Assembly: GCF_001039355.2 (NCBI RefSeq)
Contig: NW_019775415.1
Location: 186,001-250,000, forward strand
DNA length: 64,000 nucleotides
Origin: Lingula anatina
Taxonomy: Eukaryota > Brachiopoda > Lingulata > Lingulida > Lingulidae
Reading direction: 5' to 3'
Position numbers and translations under genes: made by a program. This document shows, piece by piece, positions 12,161 to 23,762 of this stretch (the first letter of the stretch is position 1; every line of letters begins with the position of its first letter). Below the pieces are notes generated by a model. It saw nothing but the letters and a program-made list of their open reading frames with translations, was not told where the DNA came from and did not search any database.

Positions 12161-14008
12161 TAGAAGATCCTCCTTTGAAATTGGTGGTTAAGGGTAGAAT
12201 TGTCTTGAGGATCTTAAAATCTCTACATGGTCCCTCCTTCGGTATCGCATTGAAAAAAGATTACATGGGTATGTTAAAATGGTGCGTCGAAGACACGTGT
12301 TCACTCTCGTTTTCCATCGTATCAGACATGGGGAAAGTGACCAAGGAGTCCTATAAATACTCTCAATCTGGGCAACAGATTGCTTTATCGCCTGAAATTC
12401 CCAGACATATTCCTGGCCTGTTCTTGAGAATTTCTCTCACGCCCAGAGAGAATTTTTGCATGGAATTTATTTCATCATCAGCTGGCCTCTACCATAGAGT
12501 AGGCCCTAAACATGTTTGAGTAAAATATCGCCAGAGCAATGCCGCAGCCAATCAGAGGCAGCGGCTCAACGATACACTCATAATATTTCACGTGTAGCTC
12601 GGTGACTCGTATAGTAAGGTTCACATAAAACGCCTTCACATGCAAGGTATAATCATCGGATTAGGGAGTTCACATGTAACTTTACATCACGGAGTTTACA
12701 TCTAACTATTATTTGAAGTTAAAAATGCCAAGTTAAAAAAGGTTAAAACAAATGGGCAAAGAAACATTCCCAACGAAAAGTAGAACAATGATAAAAACGG
12801 TTTAAGAAAAAAATTTACTGAATTTTAACAAAGCACATTTTTGTTGTCTCAAGATAATCACAGCATTTAAGGAATATTAACCTTGCATTTGAAGCATCAT
12901 TGATAAAATAAAAGTATTTTAAGATCCCTTAATTTACTTTTACTTTGTTCTTCTAGACTGAAAATAAAATTATTTAAATCTACTTGATGCAAACATTCCC
13001 GTAGCTTTCTTTTACATGCACACAAGTATGCTCTATACAATTAATAAATCATAATTTCTTGATATGTTTTCATATCAATGTATTCTACCCTCCAAGATGG
13101 TACATTAGCACATTCGGCACATTGCATAATTATAATAATAATAAATAGTAATAATGATAATAAATTCACTAAAATTAATTGAAATGATATCTATGATATA
13201 TACTTCTCCTAAAACCCCTATTGAGAATGGTTAGTGCCCACACTGTAATGAAATTGAAACAGATATTTATTTTTACTGAAATGTGAAGAACATAGTGACG
13301 GAAGAAAAAGACTCATGATACCTACTGAGCAGAAAACAGATCATGAAAAACTCGAGTGGCTGCTCAGTCCAAAAAGTGAAACATGCGTAAGAGCCTTATG
13401 TATATAACTGAAAGTTTGAAAAAAACGATACTCCCATCACTAGCAATAATCGTTTTATCCTGTGCTACTTCCCATTAATCATTTCATATGTATTTGTATT
13501 TATAAATAAATTAAAATAAAAAATAAAAAAATGATGAAAAATAGAAGAGGGTGGGGGAAAGAGAAAAGTTCCCACGGTCACAGCCAAGCTCACCAGATAC
13601 ATTTCCGTTGTTTTGTGTACCACGACCATTATTTTCTAAACAAGATTTGTTCTTTTGTCTCCTTAGCTGACAAAGTTAAACGCTCCCCCCGAGTGCAAGG
13701 GCGCAAAACCTGTGATCACAGAAACACTGTAATTAAAGCGTGCGTCCAGCGTGGCGATTAGAACCAGATAAACATCACTCCTCCTAACTGCACCCGTCCT
13801 CCGCGGGCCAGTTAAGATTAACACCCGATAAATAGCTTGTTGACAAACAGCCAGTTAGCAGTAAGTAGAGTACTTTGCAAATGTTTCTTTACTGTGTTTA
13901 CCGCACTGTTGCGGTCCCACGCCCCGCGGGTAGTGCGTTAATTATGGGGGTGTAATTCATCTGGCTAATTACCATTGGAGGCACTGGGAGCCGATAGTCT
14001 GGGTTGGG

Positions 14009-14016
14009 TATAAAAA
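14009..14016 (+). promoter_or_regulatory. TATA box of the 219-residue protein gene
   Basis: TATAAAAA 118 bases before the ATG at 14134, predicting a start near 14040. The 13.5-14.0 kb stretch before it is less AT-rich than its surroundings, as expected for a promoter. Confidence 0.6.
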
Positions 14017-14133
14017 ATGAGCCGAAATCACTGAATGACAGAAGCCTCCTGTGCACCATAGAAGTAAGTCAGCCAGAAGACCTAACCCGATAGCGCTCTC
14101 TTTTCTGACAGCGCATCTTGCACTTTTACCAGA

Positions 14134-14227
14134 ATGACCAGTGAACAGCAATTAGATTTAAGCCCTACAAATGCTTTACCAGAACTTAGTATTGATTGCC
14201 ACGACGAAGAAGTTGTCACTTTACTTG
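14134..14227 (+). CDS. Exon 1 of the 219-residue protein gene
   Basis: Starts at the first ATG after the TATA box, encodes 31 acidic codons beginning MTSEQQLDLSPTNALPELS, and ends with one base of a split codon before a perfect GTAAGT donor. Confidence 0.75.
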
Positions 14228-15519
14228 GTAAGTTGTATTTGGATGACAATTAATATTTTGCACGGACGCAATAATTGAATATGTCGTGATCTTCACGATA
14301 CTTTTTTTATTCGCTTTAGAGATGGTGGATTTTCTCTGTGTTAATTATTCGACAAATTAAACAAAACGAAGCAAAATAAGCATTCAACAGTGTTGTCGCT
14401 TCCCTTCGTGATTGGTCAGTACCAATTCATTTCAGCAAAATGCTAAACCACATATTCATCGAGTTAATGTAAACAAAACTGATATCTTTTCATAATTATT
14501 TTCTGTGTATATTTTTAAACGCTTCAACATACAAGGTCATTTATTCTCCTATTCAATTTCAGCATCCTTAGCGTGGGACGTAGACGTGATTGCCAGTTGC
14601 CTGCTTTCACCCACTTCTCTCCTCCAAGGAACGCCTGCGTCATCGTCCACGCCCCAGGTCCTCTGGGGAGACCCCGACGCAGAGAACAACATGCCCGAGA
14701 GCTTCGACGTAGCACCACTCCAGTTCTCCTTCCCTTCCCTGGATCCCAGCGTCGACATGAACAACAATGACATCAACGCAGATGAAGTCTCCAGCATGCC
14801 CGTCGTCCCACCGCCGCCACCACCACACCGTGCAGCGATAAATACACAAGAAGAGTTCCTTGCGTCGCTGCAGCTCCAGCCTTCACTGTCTGCCCCAAAG
14901 ACAACAGTTCATACTTCTCCCGTTACACAGAACACGAAGAAGAGACCCAATCCTACCTCAATGCCTGTCAAGACCAAGAAGCGTGCCAAAATCGCGGAAA
15001 AGAAATTGAAAGGACAAAAGGTGAGGCATTATTAACATCGTGAAAATGTGACCAGGTTAAATTCCTAGTCAGTGCGATCAATCTTGCTCAGCCTTATGGT
15101 AATACAGTTTCTAGTAATCTAATATCTAATATTGATAAATTTATGGCCAAAATTGAAAAAATACATTTTTAATAATTTTCCCCCCATTTTTATCTTTGTT
15201 ATATCCATTATCGTAATATCAGACATAGCTATTTCAATAATTCAAATATCAGCTACGGTGAAATTTCTTTTCACAAATTATTTTTCAGCTCGATCAACAT
15301 CAACACCATAGTTTATTTCCTTTTCAGTATTCTAGATTGCGACTAAAAAGCACGCACAGTGAAAGTGGCTTTTAAATCATAAATTTACATTTTTTTATTT
15401 TTTCTTTTCAGAAAATGGGAAGAATCGACGTTTCAGCTCTGCGAAACCGCATCCTCTACGATATGGCCACGACGTCACACTGTCTTCGTTTGGACATGGA
15501 AACATTCGCTCGCACTTAA
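14134..15519 (+). CDS. Uncharacterised nuclear-like protein, 219 residues, three exons
   Basis: Exons 14134-14227, 14563-15020 and 15412-15519 join in frame (phases 1 and 0) with consensus donors GTAAGT and GTGAGG and pyrimidine-rich acceptors. The protein has an acidic N-terminus (residues 1-31), a segment with AWDVDVIASCLLSPTSLLQ, a Ser/Pro-rich acidic middle, six prolines at 114-119 and a short EEFLASLQLQ segment. A strongly basic stretch follows (residues about 157-185, with KTKKRAKIAEKK) that looks like a bipartite nuclear localisation signal. A compact C-terminus contains SALRNRILYDMA and ends in FART. No signal peptide or membrane segment is seen. I do not recognise the family: no bZIP, bHLH, homeodomain or zinc finger is visible. 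An acidic/Pro-rich region plus a basic tail suggests a transcription cofactor or other nuclear regulator, which is inference. The compact gene with a TATA box and a short-lived-message type 3' UTR would suit an inducible gene. Confidence 0.75.
14563..15020 (+). CDS. Exon 2 of the 219-residue protein gene
   Basis: Begins after ttcaatttcag, supplying the last two bases of the split Ala codon, and runs open for 458 bases to AAAAG|GTGAGG. It carries the acidic/Pro-rich middle and the basic stretch. It is the most GC-rich part of the locus, as expected for coding DNA here. Confidence 0.8.
15412..15519 (+). CDS. Exon 3 of the 219-residue protein gene
   Basis: Begins after the strong acceptor tttttcttttcag, in phase 0, and encodes 35 residues (KMGRIDVSALRNRILYDMAT and onwards) to TAA at 15517-15519. 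Confidence 0.75.
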   Translation, partial: KMGRIDVSALRNRILYDMATTSHCLRLDMETFART

Positions 15520-15570
15520 CTTCGGGCCATACGATTGAAAACTTCTATAACAAACTATTTGGTTGATAAA

Positions 15571-15839
15571 TGTAAATAACGTCTCCTCACAGATTGTGAA
15601 TATGTAATTAATATTTATGGTGTAAAATAGGGAAATCAGTTAACGCTATTGTATGAAAGATTAATATGTTTCCTGTGTTGAATGAATATAACGTAAAGCC
15701 ACATAATTGCCATATGTAAAGTGTGTTTTCATTGTAAGATATTGTATACGAAAAGTATTTAACCTATAGTCTAGTATGTAAACGCTCCACAAAGTGCCAA
15801 ATTTTGTACATCTTTGTAAATATCCATCTCTTGTAAATA
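15571..15839 (+). promoter_or_regulatory. Three Pumilio-type TGTAAATA motifs in the 3' UTR
   Basis: TGTAAATA occurs at 15571-15578, 15815-15822 and 15832-15839, all on the sense strand between the stop codon and the poly(A) signal. TGTANATA is the established Pumilio (PUF) recognition motif. Translational repression or destabilisation of this mRNA is inferred. Confidence 0.55.
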
Positions 15840-15886
15840 TAGTTGTCCTTAACATCTTTTGTGAACATTTTTTCAATGACTCGAGA

Positions 15887-15892
15887 AATAAA
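15887..15892 (+). terminator. Poly(A) signal AATAAA
   Basis: Canonical AATAAA 368 bases after the stop codon of the 219-residue protein gene, followed by a T/GT-rich stretch. It sets the 3' end near 15910. Confidence 0.7.
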
Positions 15893-15914
15893 AGCTACAT
15901 TTTGTAACCATTTT

Positions 15915-17055
15915 GTGTCGTTTCATCAAATACATTGTAAGCAATCAGACTTTTAGCAAGTTCATTATCTAAAATTCTTTAACCTTTCATTAAATCATTT
16001 GAAAGGAGATGTAAAATGCCACAACGTAACAGTCTCTTACACTAACAACCAAGTTTTCATTTAATTACACTAATTCCACAATTGAATAATAATCGTTCGG
16101 ATTTGTACAAATGGCTTTCCGTGGAAGAAAAAAATCCATCAAAATTGGTTGCGGGAATCACTATTTCTTCATGAAAACGTAAGTCAACACATGGTCCATG
16201 ATCTCTGAAATTTGCAATGAATTTCTGCGGTATTGTCTTTATCACTGTCGCGATACTTGTTCTCAGAGAAGGTAGAGTACAGAAAAGTTTATATGCACAC
16301 CAACGTTTGCTTTTTACTGAACCTGAGTGTCTTTTGGTGACAACCTAAATTCAGTTAACTGTTCTTTAAATCTGGAACCATCACAAAATTCCACCACTAG
16401 CTTTTTGGCTTGATATTAATAAATAATAAGTAAGTGACAATCACTTTTCATAACATTTTCTTACAAAAAAAGCTTACGTATTTGTGCCATTTGCAACATG
16501 AATTTTAAGCCCTTCACATTATCACATACAGTTCAAAGAAAAAAATTAATATAATAGAAGATAAATAATGATGATGACAAAACTTCATTTAATCCATTAT
16601 GGACCAGATAGGATATTTCATGAAAAAGCAAAAATATCGGCATTTGAATCATGATTAAAGTATGTATTTTAACCAAGTTAATCATCACATTAACATGATA
16701 AAGAAACTGCAGCAAATTGTAATTGTGGCATGACAATTACTTATGATATTAGCACATAGCATAAACACCACAGAAAATCTGTTAATAAAGTCAGTCTCTG
16801 CTGTAATTCTGATATCAACCAAGCTATAAAACACATCATTTCATGTTCAACTGGACTATTAGACAACCTATTTATCTTCGACCAAAGTAGACTAATATTA
16901 TGGTTGAAAACTGCATTCTGAAAAAATCTGTCGATCTGTCAAATAGAAATCCAACTTTCAACAAATTTTTCATGAGCCATGAAATCAGTCCACTATTGCC
17001 TGTCCACATTAGTATGTCAGTCCTAATATATGTGTATCCCAATCTCTGGTCACTG
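15915..17055. other. Convergent 3' region between the two genes
   Basis: No coding sequence supported. It contains the 3' UTR of the minus-strand focadhesin gene (stop at 17056). A variant signal ATTAAA on the minus strand (plus 16588-16593) is the best candidate poly(A) signal. The two genes end tail to tail within about 1.1 kb. Confidence 0.5.
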
Positions 17056-17135
17056 CTATGGCTCAACACTGACCACTTGTGTCCAAACAGTGGCCTTCTT
17101 ATATTGTGGTGTGTGGCGCAAGGAATATAAAGATG
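17056..17135 (-). CDS. FOCAD: FOCAD exon v33 (last) with stop codon
   Basis: Reads SLRHTPQYKKATVWTQ and ends after nine more residues at TAG (17056-17058). Acceptor ttatttttgcag. Matches the C-terminus recalled for vertebrate focadhesin. Confidence 0.92.
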
Positions 17136-20100
17136 CTGCAAAAATAAAGATAAAGACAAAATCAGTATTTGTAAATTAATAATTCATCGCTGTAAAAAAT
17201 AATTCCTTTCTTGGCACTGTGTAATTCATTTATATGATAATTAATGTTGTAATCAGTTAACTGTATTTTTTCAAGCATTCTTACATTTAAGACATTTAAC
17301 ATTACTTGATTCTGAAAAAAAACTTGACATTTTCAAAATTTCAATAATTTTTTCTCACCTTGAATACAAGTTTTATAATGTTGATGAAGGTGGTGTTTGC
17401 ATGTTCTATGTGTGGCCAGCAGCCAGTCTATCACCTGATAGGAGACAAATAAGAACATCAAATATATTTATTATCAATGGATAAACACACAATACCACAA
17501 ATACTGAAAACAGATTTAAATAGATGAAGTAGTCAATTTTACTGCTAACCACTTTATAGCAAATCAGATTTTTTTAAACAGACCAAAACAGAAACAATGG
17601 AGACATGGTCATTCACTACTACATAATTCTGAAAAAAAATACAAAGAACAAACAAACCGGGTCAGTGATCTGATCCCATGGTGGCAGCTCCAGTAACCTT
17701 GGCAACGCAGCAGGGAGATGCGTTAACAACTGAGACCCCATCAATCCTAGATCTACAGTACACACTGCGCTGACCTTCACCTTGGCAGGGGACAAGCCAA
17801 TGAGAAGAGCCGTTTCTGCTGCACAAGGAGACCACAAGGACACTGCGGCAGAAAAAGTGCAAAAACAACGTCTCACAGCCTAGAAATTAAGATAATATAT
17901 ATCACTGAGCAATTTAAGAACAACGTAAGATAATTATGGTAAACCAACTTTCTCCAACAAAGATATTAAGAAATAATCCCACTAGTTGTCAATTTTGCTG
18001 CAGAATTAATCACATACAACTGTATTGAACTTTACATCAGGAGCTGTAACTGAAAAACATCTCAATGCTGAATTAAACAAACCTCATTGAACTGGTCTCT
18101 GTCTTCTTCTCCTGTCTGTTGTGACCACTTGATGATCAGGGTCTTCATGTGGCCCATGTACTCCAGCAGCCAGTGTAGTCTCTGTGGTGCCCCAACACTG
18201 TCCACACAGTGCCACAGACACCAGGCCAGCATGCTCAGAGCTGCAGGGACACAGCTGTGAAATAAAATATATTTAACAGATTTTAAAAATCAAAGTGCTG
18301 CAAAAAATCTATTTATGCACCCACAAACACTGATTAACCAAAACAATTATTTTCAGGAAGGAAAAAAAAAAGATAAGACGTAATGCTTATAATTATTATC
18401 CTTATACATGTAAAAATATATATTTTCTGCATTGTTTTTCATCAAAACATTTCAGAATCTAATTCTTACAAAGCTCTCTACTTTCAAATTTCATAGAAAA
18501 TGCTACAGACTACAAATCAATGCAACTTGATAAATTATGCTATAATTATAATATTCTTTACTAACAACCACATCATCAAAATAATTGATTGCATTCTTTG
18601 ACTATAATGTTGTCTAGCCTTATAGAAAATGCACAGGAAAAGAAGAAGAAAATTTAATCTAAGATTTAAAGACCTGTTTGGGTGTGCGTCAGGTGAAAAC
18701 TCAAAGCTTTCCATCTAACCTTTCAACAGCCGTTAGCACGGCATCCACGCAGCTGTTGATTAGGGTTAATGGCTGGTGACCCCAAGCCACCATGACACAT
18801 CTTACAAACACTCCCTTAAGAAACCCAGCAGCAGACGACACCTCTAGGTCATGTGATGTGATCTTGTCAAATAGTGCATCAGGGACATTTTGGAGACATT
18901 CACAAACATGACACCATATTGCTATCTGAAAAAATAAGGATCAAATAATCAACATTTCTTGTCACATACTAGGTATTACAGCTTTTAAATGATCATTGTT
19001 GTGCCTATTGCCTTTTATTTTCCAATAACCCTGAATTAAATTGCTTTCTGTGTCTTAATTTTCAATAAATAAATAAATAAATAAATAATAATAAAATAAA
19101 ATAATAATAATAATAATAATAAAATAAAATTGAATTTCACCATATGGAGAAAACCACCCATCCTAGATACATCACCAACCCTAGAGGAGGATTTAGGTCA
19201 TCTACTGGGTCTTCTGGGAGATGGTCAGATTTTCAAGTTTCCATTGACGAATACATGTGTACTGTATCTATTTTTTTTTCTGTCAGAAGACGATCCAAAA
19301 TGGAGGACGGATCAACAAAGATCATTTGGAAAACTGTCAGAAACAGGGGCGTTTCCAGAGCTATTTTCTGACAGTCTTCCAAATTATCTTTGTTGATCAA
19401 TCCTCCAATTTTGACCATCTTCCAACAGGAAAAATTACATACCTATCTATGTAAACTTGAAAATCTGACCGTCTTCTGGAAGACCCAGAAGATGGCCTAA
19501 ATCTGCCCCTGAGCAAATATCTCTGGATCTGGCCCTGAACCCTCACCTCATTGTTATCCACACAACCATACACATACTCTAGCAACTGATACAGCAGGAG
19601 GTTGACAGCAGGTGGATGGTCCATGCTGAGAGCTTTCCTCAGTCCCTGCAGTACCATGACACAGCCCTCAGTACCAGCACTGTCTGTGTGGAATGGCTCC
19701 TTGAATACCTTGTCTAACACCTGCTGCAGTTTGGTCACTGAGGCACCTTTACTTAACTCAGGTAGGCACTGGTAGAGGGTTGCTCTGACAGGAACCTATA
19801 ATAGAAGACATACCAAATGTTTAATTGGTCATAAACACCAGTGGATTGGGCCCGTATGCTGGAGTTGAACCTCAAAAGTTAAGTTAAACACTGCTATCTT
19901 TACAGACTTTTTCTACTTCCAAGTATGATAAATTATGAAGCTTAAAATATTTATATATGCTCATCATTTATTTTAATGAACAATGTTGTGATGACAATAA
20001 TTAAAATATGATTAAAGGCGCATTCAGATTCACACTAGCTGACTAGCTGGAAAGATCCAGGGGACTCTCGCTGAAGTGCAATCAGTGGAATCAGCTTAAT

Positions 20101-23100
20101 CAGCACACATTATTTAATTACTCCCTACCTGATGGAAGAGGTGTGTCAGATAATTAAGCTGATTCCACTGATTGCACTTTAGCAAGAATCCCCGTCAAAG
20201 TTGGACCGACCCAGCTAGTATAATGTGTGAATCTGAATGCCGTCTAAGATTAATCTGTGAAGGTTAACCGCAGAACAAAATTATCAAATATTTATCATTA
20301 AAAACAGACATACAGGCAGGGTATCATAAAGAGGACTTGTAGACCAGGCAGTCAGAAACAATGCTGCATTGGAAGATGTACCACACTGGGAGGCAGCCAC
20401 TTTTAGGCAAAGACTCTTTACAGTATCTGAAAATTGTAGGACAAGATTTTTTTGTACACTTTTAAAAATAACTCTGATTATCTTAACAGTATCTGAAAAT
20501 TGAAAGACAAAATTGTACAGTATGTTAGGAAGTTTAAGTCATCATTTAGTTGGCAGAAAATATTATTAAAATATATTGTTGAGGGTTACCTCTTAAATGG
20601 CATGATCTTACCATCTGGCAGTCTCATCAGTGGGGACAGTATTCCTGGCCAGTTGATAGGGGGCAGCACTCTCTTGGAACCTTCCAGTAAACTTTGTAGA
20701 GAAACTATCACTGCCTCAGGTGCTATGGTAGCTGAAATTGAAATCATCATTAAATTATGGAAAAAAAATCTCCAAACTGGTCAATTCCCATAAAAAAGGA
20801 ATTTCTGTTTATACCTCTTTGCTCTCTCGTGCACCTAGGGCCCAAAATATAGATTTATCTTCTATCCTAACTTGAACATTTTATTTAATGACAGGGGCGG
20901 ATTTAGGCCGTCTTCTGGGTCTTCCGGAAGACGGTCAGATTTTTAAGTTTACATTTACAGGTGTCTAATGTTTTCTGTCGGAAGACGGTCAAAAATGGAG
21001 GATGGATTAGCAAAGATAATTTAGAAGACTGTCAGAAAATATCTCTGGATCCGCCCCTGAATGAGGCAAGAAAAGAAGGGTAAAAACAAATAATTGGTGC
21101 TCATATCAAGTTGGGAAAACAAATGAACAAAGAAACTTATGTTAAAAATGTTGCAGTTGTATTAACATTTACCAAATTTTCCAGCTTCTAACAGCAGATC
21201 CACCAGGGGTCTCAATATGCTGGTCTCTGGGAAGTAGCTATAGTTGGATGGGACTGAGTAAATGAGAAAAATGAAGACTACAAATTTCAAATTTCTGTAA
21301 GAGAAAAAATTACTCACTGTAAAATATACAGTTTAATCTTTTCCTCTATTTATATAAAACATGCATCCTGTAATTAACCTCTAAAGAACAAATTCATTAA
21401 TGTTTCAAAATTCTTGAAAAAATGATGAATTAAAAGGTCAATTACAGTCAATTACAAAGATAAAACTACTGAAACTGGTAATGTATTTGAAATTTGAGAG
21501 AGACTAGAACACTGTAGAAAAAGTAAACACATTTTACAGAGAACATGGTAAAACAAGACATTTTTAATAAAAAAAATTCCTCATTCCAGTTTACCGCAGA
21601 TCCTTACCACTTGTGGCAGTGTCTGTGGACCCCGTGGAGGACAAGTAGAGAGCCCCTAGCTGGCAAGCTATGTGACTTTGCAGGGAAAAATCTGTACTTG
21701 ATGAGTAAAGGGTGGTTGCAATCTTAATGACATGGTTCATGTTTAAGTCCAGAGTTCTTTTAGAACTTCCAGTCTGAGATGAACCCAGCTGGAATAGAAC
21801 AAAACATTATTTATTAATGCTGCCAAAATGCAGAGGAATCTACATAAAAACATGACCTAATATTGGGCTGATTATTTCACCAAATAAACTTCTTCCTACT
21901 TGCCTCCAAACAAAGAACATGTAAATTTTGGTCAAAAGACAATGTAGATGCTCTGACCAATAGTTATATGCAGTTTGATTGGCCAGAAGGTACAAACTTG
22001 GCTTCACTTTACAAATACAATGCTACATGTACATGTACCTGGAGAGCATTCACCAGTATATGCACTGAAAATCATGTGTAAATGCTTGCATGCATCCATG
22101 AACGTGCACAAAATTATTTAAATACTAAAATATACTTATAATAATCCATAAAATATATTATGATAACAAGAGAGTATAAATCATAAACCATCATTGATCT
22201 AATAAACTTACATTCACCGTTGATGACTCAGATCCACACAAAGTAAGCAAAGCACTAATGGCTGCAATCTGTTTAGAAACTGGAGCTTCCTGAAAATAAA
22301 GTCATAAATGTACAAAAAAAGTTTCAAAATTCAAAGTTATTAGGAAACTTTCAAAGTTACAATGGGAAACTTTAACTAATTGGTAAGTATACAGCAATTC
22401 TACTAAACTTAAACACATTTTCATTTCATACATTTTACAAGATTCAACTAATGAGCCTATTTTACAAAAAATCTGACATTAAACAAGAAAGAATTCAAAA
22501 CTAGAAGTAAATCTGAATGTACTCACAGTTTTATCAAGAACATTAGTCCAGGTAATTTTGAGATCCTCTGAGAATTTCTCTACCCCAGGAAAATCCAACT
22601 GCTGCAGGCTATAAGCAAGGAGAGCTGATGCCAATGACAACCCAATACTCTGAAATGATAATTAAATATTTAAAGTCATTTATAGTATGGCACTCATGTT
22701 GAGGGACAATTTGGAGTCTTACAATTAACTGTCACTGAGACCTTCAATGTGCCATTCTTTAAACAAATAAATTGGATTATACTGGAAAGAATCTTTGATT
22801 TATGAGAGCAAACAGAGCAGGTAGAAAAGTTCCAATGAACAAATTTGACATGTTTTTTTTTGTTGAGAAACACTGCAACCAGTTTATACATCATCTCACA
22901 GTAGACTAGAGTAAAAAAATCATCATTTGCACTGGTGAAATGACTCAGGAAAAGTTGTCAGTGCTATTCATGTTTTAATTTTTACGCTTTCACTTGTAGT
23001 TCTTACTATCAATTTGTCACTCTGACACAAAGCAGAAGAACACACACAAGACCAGTGTACAACAGAAACATACCTGGGGTGTTTCCATGGCCAATTTACT

Positions 23101-23711
23101 GAGCCTTTCCATCACTTCTGTCACCCTAGGCACATCCAAGATGGCAGAACTGTAGCCTGCTGCACTGATGTAGGCCAGAGATACAGCCAAGGCCTAAATA
23201 CAGAACCAGTCAACATCATTAGATCAATTTTTATGCCAGAATCAATCATTAAATATCATCCCATTTGATATAAAAAGTGTAACTTTGCAAAAGTGGCTGT
23301 GCAATCAAATTAAATCAACTGATGTATACATTTTTTTTACTTCAGTTCTCAATCATTATGTTATGATTATCATATTTTCACAGATAATCATGAAATGTCA
23401 TGAAACATGAAAAAATCAACACATAAATTAAAAAAATCAGTTTGGTTCAATTCAACTTCATCATCAGTTTTAAAACATCTTAAAACATGGAAGTAATCAA
23501 TTCTAAACTTGAAGATAATAAACTCTACATGCAAAGTTGCACATTGATAAATCTCACCTGGTATTTTTCAGTGGAAGCCTCCATTTCTACAAGAGCATCT
23601 TTGAGGACATCAAATGTATAGGAAACTTTGGCCCTGGACTCTGCCTTCCCATCTGAACACAATGCACTGATGGCTTGTCCTATTCCCAGGAGACTCCCAG
23701 TCCTTCAAGAC

Positions 23712-23762
<51 letters not shown>

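Larger units (their letters stand above)
2440..13500. other. Large intergenic region, no supported gene
   Basis: About 11 kb between the GWamide gene and the 219-residue gene. Open frames are short (mostly under 100 codons), lack homology I can recognise and lack paired splice signals. Contents I can support are inverted-repeat elements (about 3475-3851 and 12010-12160), three copies of a retroposon-like 3' end with ATT tails (7862-7925, 7975-8040, 10215-10290), G- and C-tracts, and an AT dinucleotide run at 8437-8454. Two somewhat longer frames (minus 6628-6903, plus 12175-12519) are unexplained. Distant 3' exons of the GWamide gene are possible but none was identified. Confidence 0.5.

Noticed and set aside
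12175-12519. 114-codon plus-strand frame next to a MITE-like fragment
   Set aside because: No recognised domain and no promoter or splice signals. It needs a non-ATG start and adjoins repeat sequence; left unannotated.
13531-13761. Open frame with RRGWGKEK near its start, resembling a further GWamide precursor
   Set aside because: Only one GWGK, followed by Glu instead of Arg, no signal peptide, and the motif comes from a purine-rich run (agaagagggtgggggaaaga). Chance resemblance is likelier.
14524-14849. Several open frames antisense to, or out of frame with, exon 2 of the 219-residue gene
   Set aside because: Exon 2 is GC-rich, which lengthens open frames on all strands; only the spliced sense frame has matching splice signals.
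19130-19454. Overlapping open frames with charged residues on both strands
   Set aside because: All derive from the head-to-head MITE pair; similar peptides appear wherever that element occurs.
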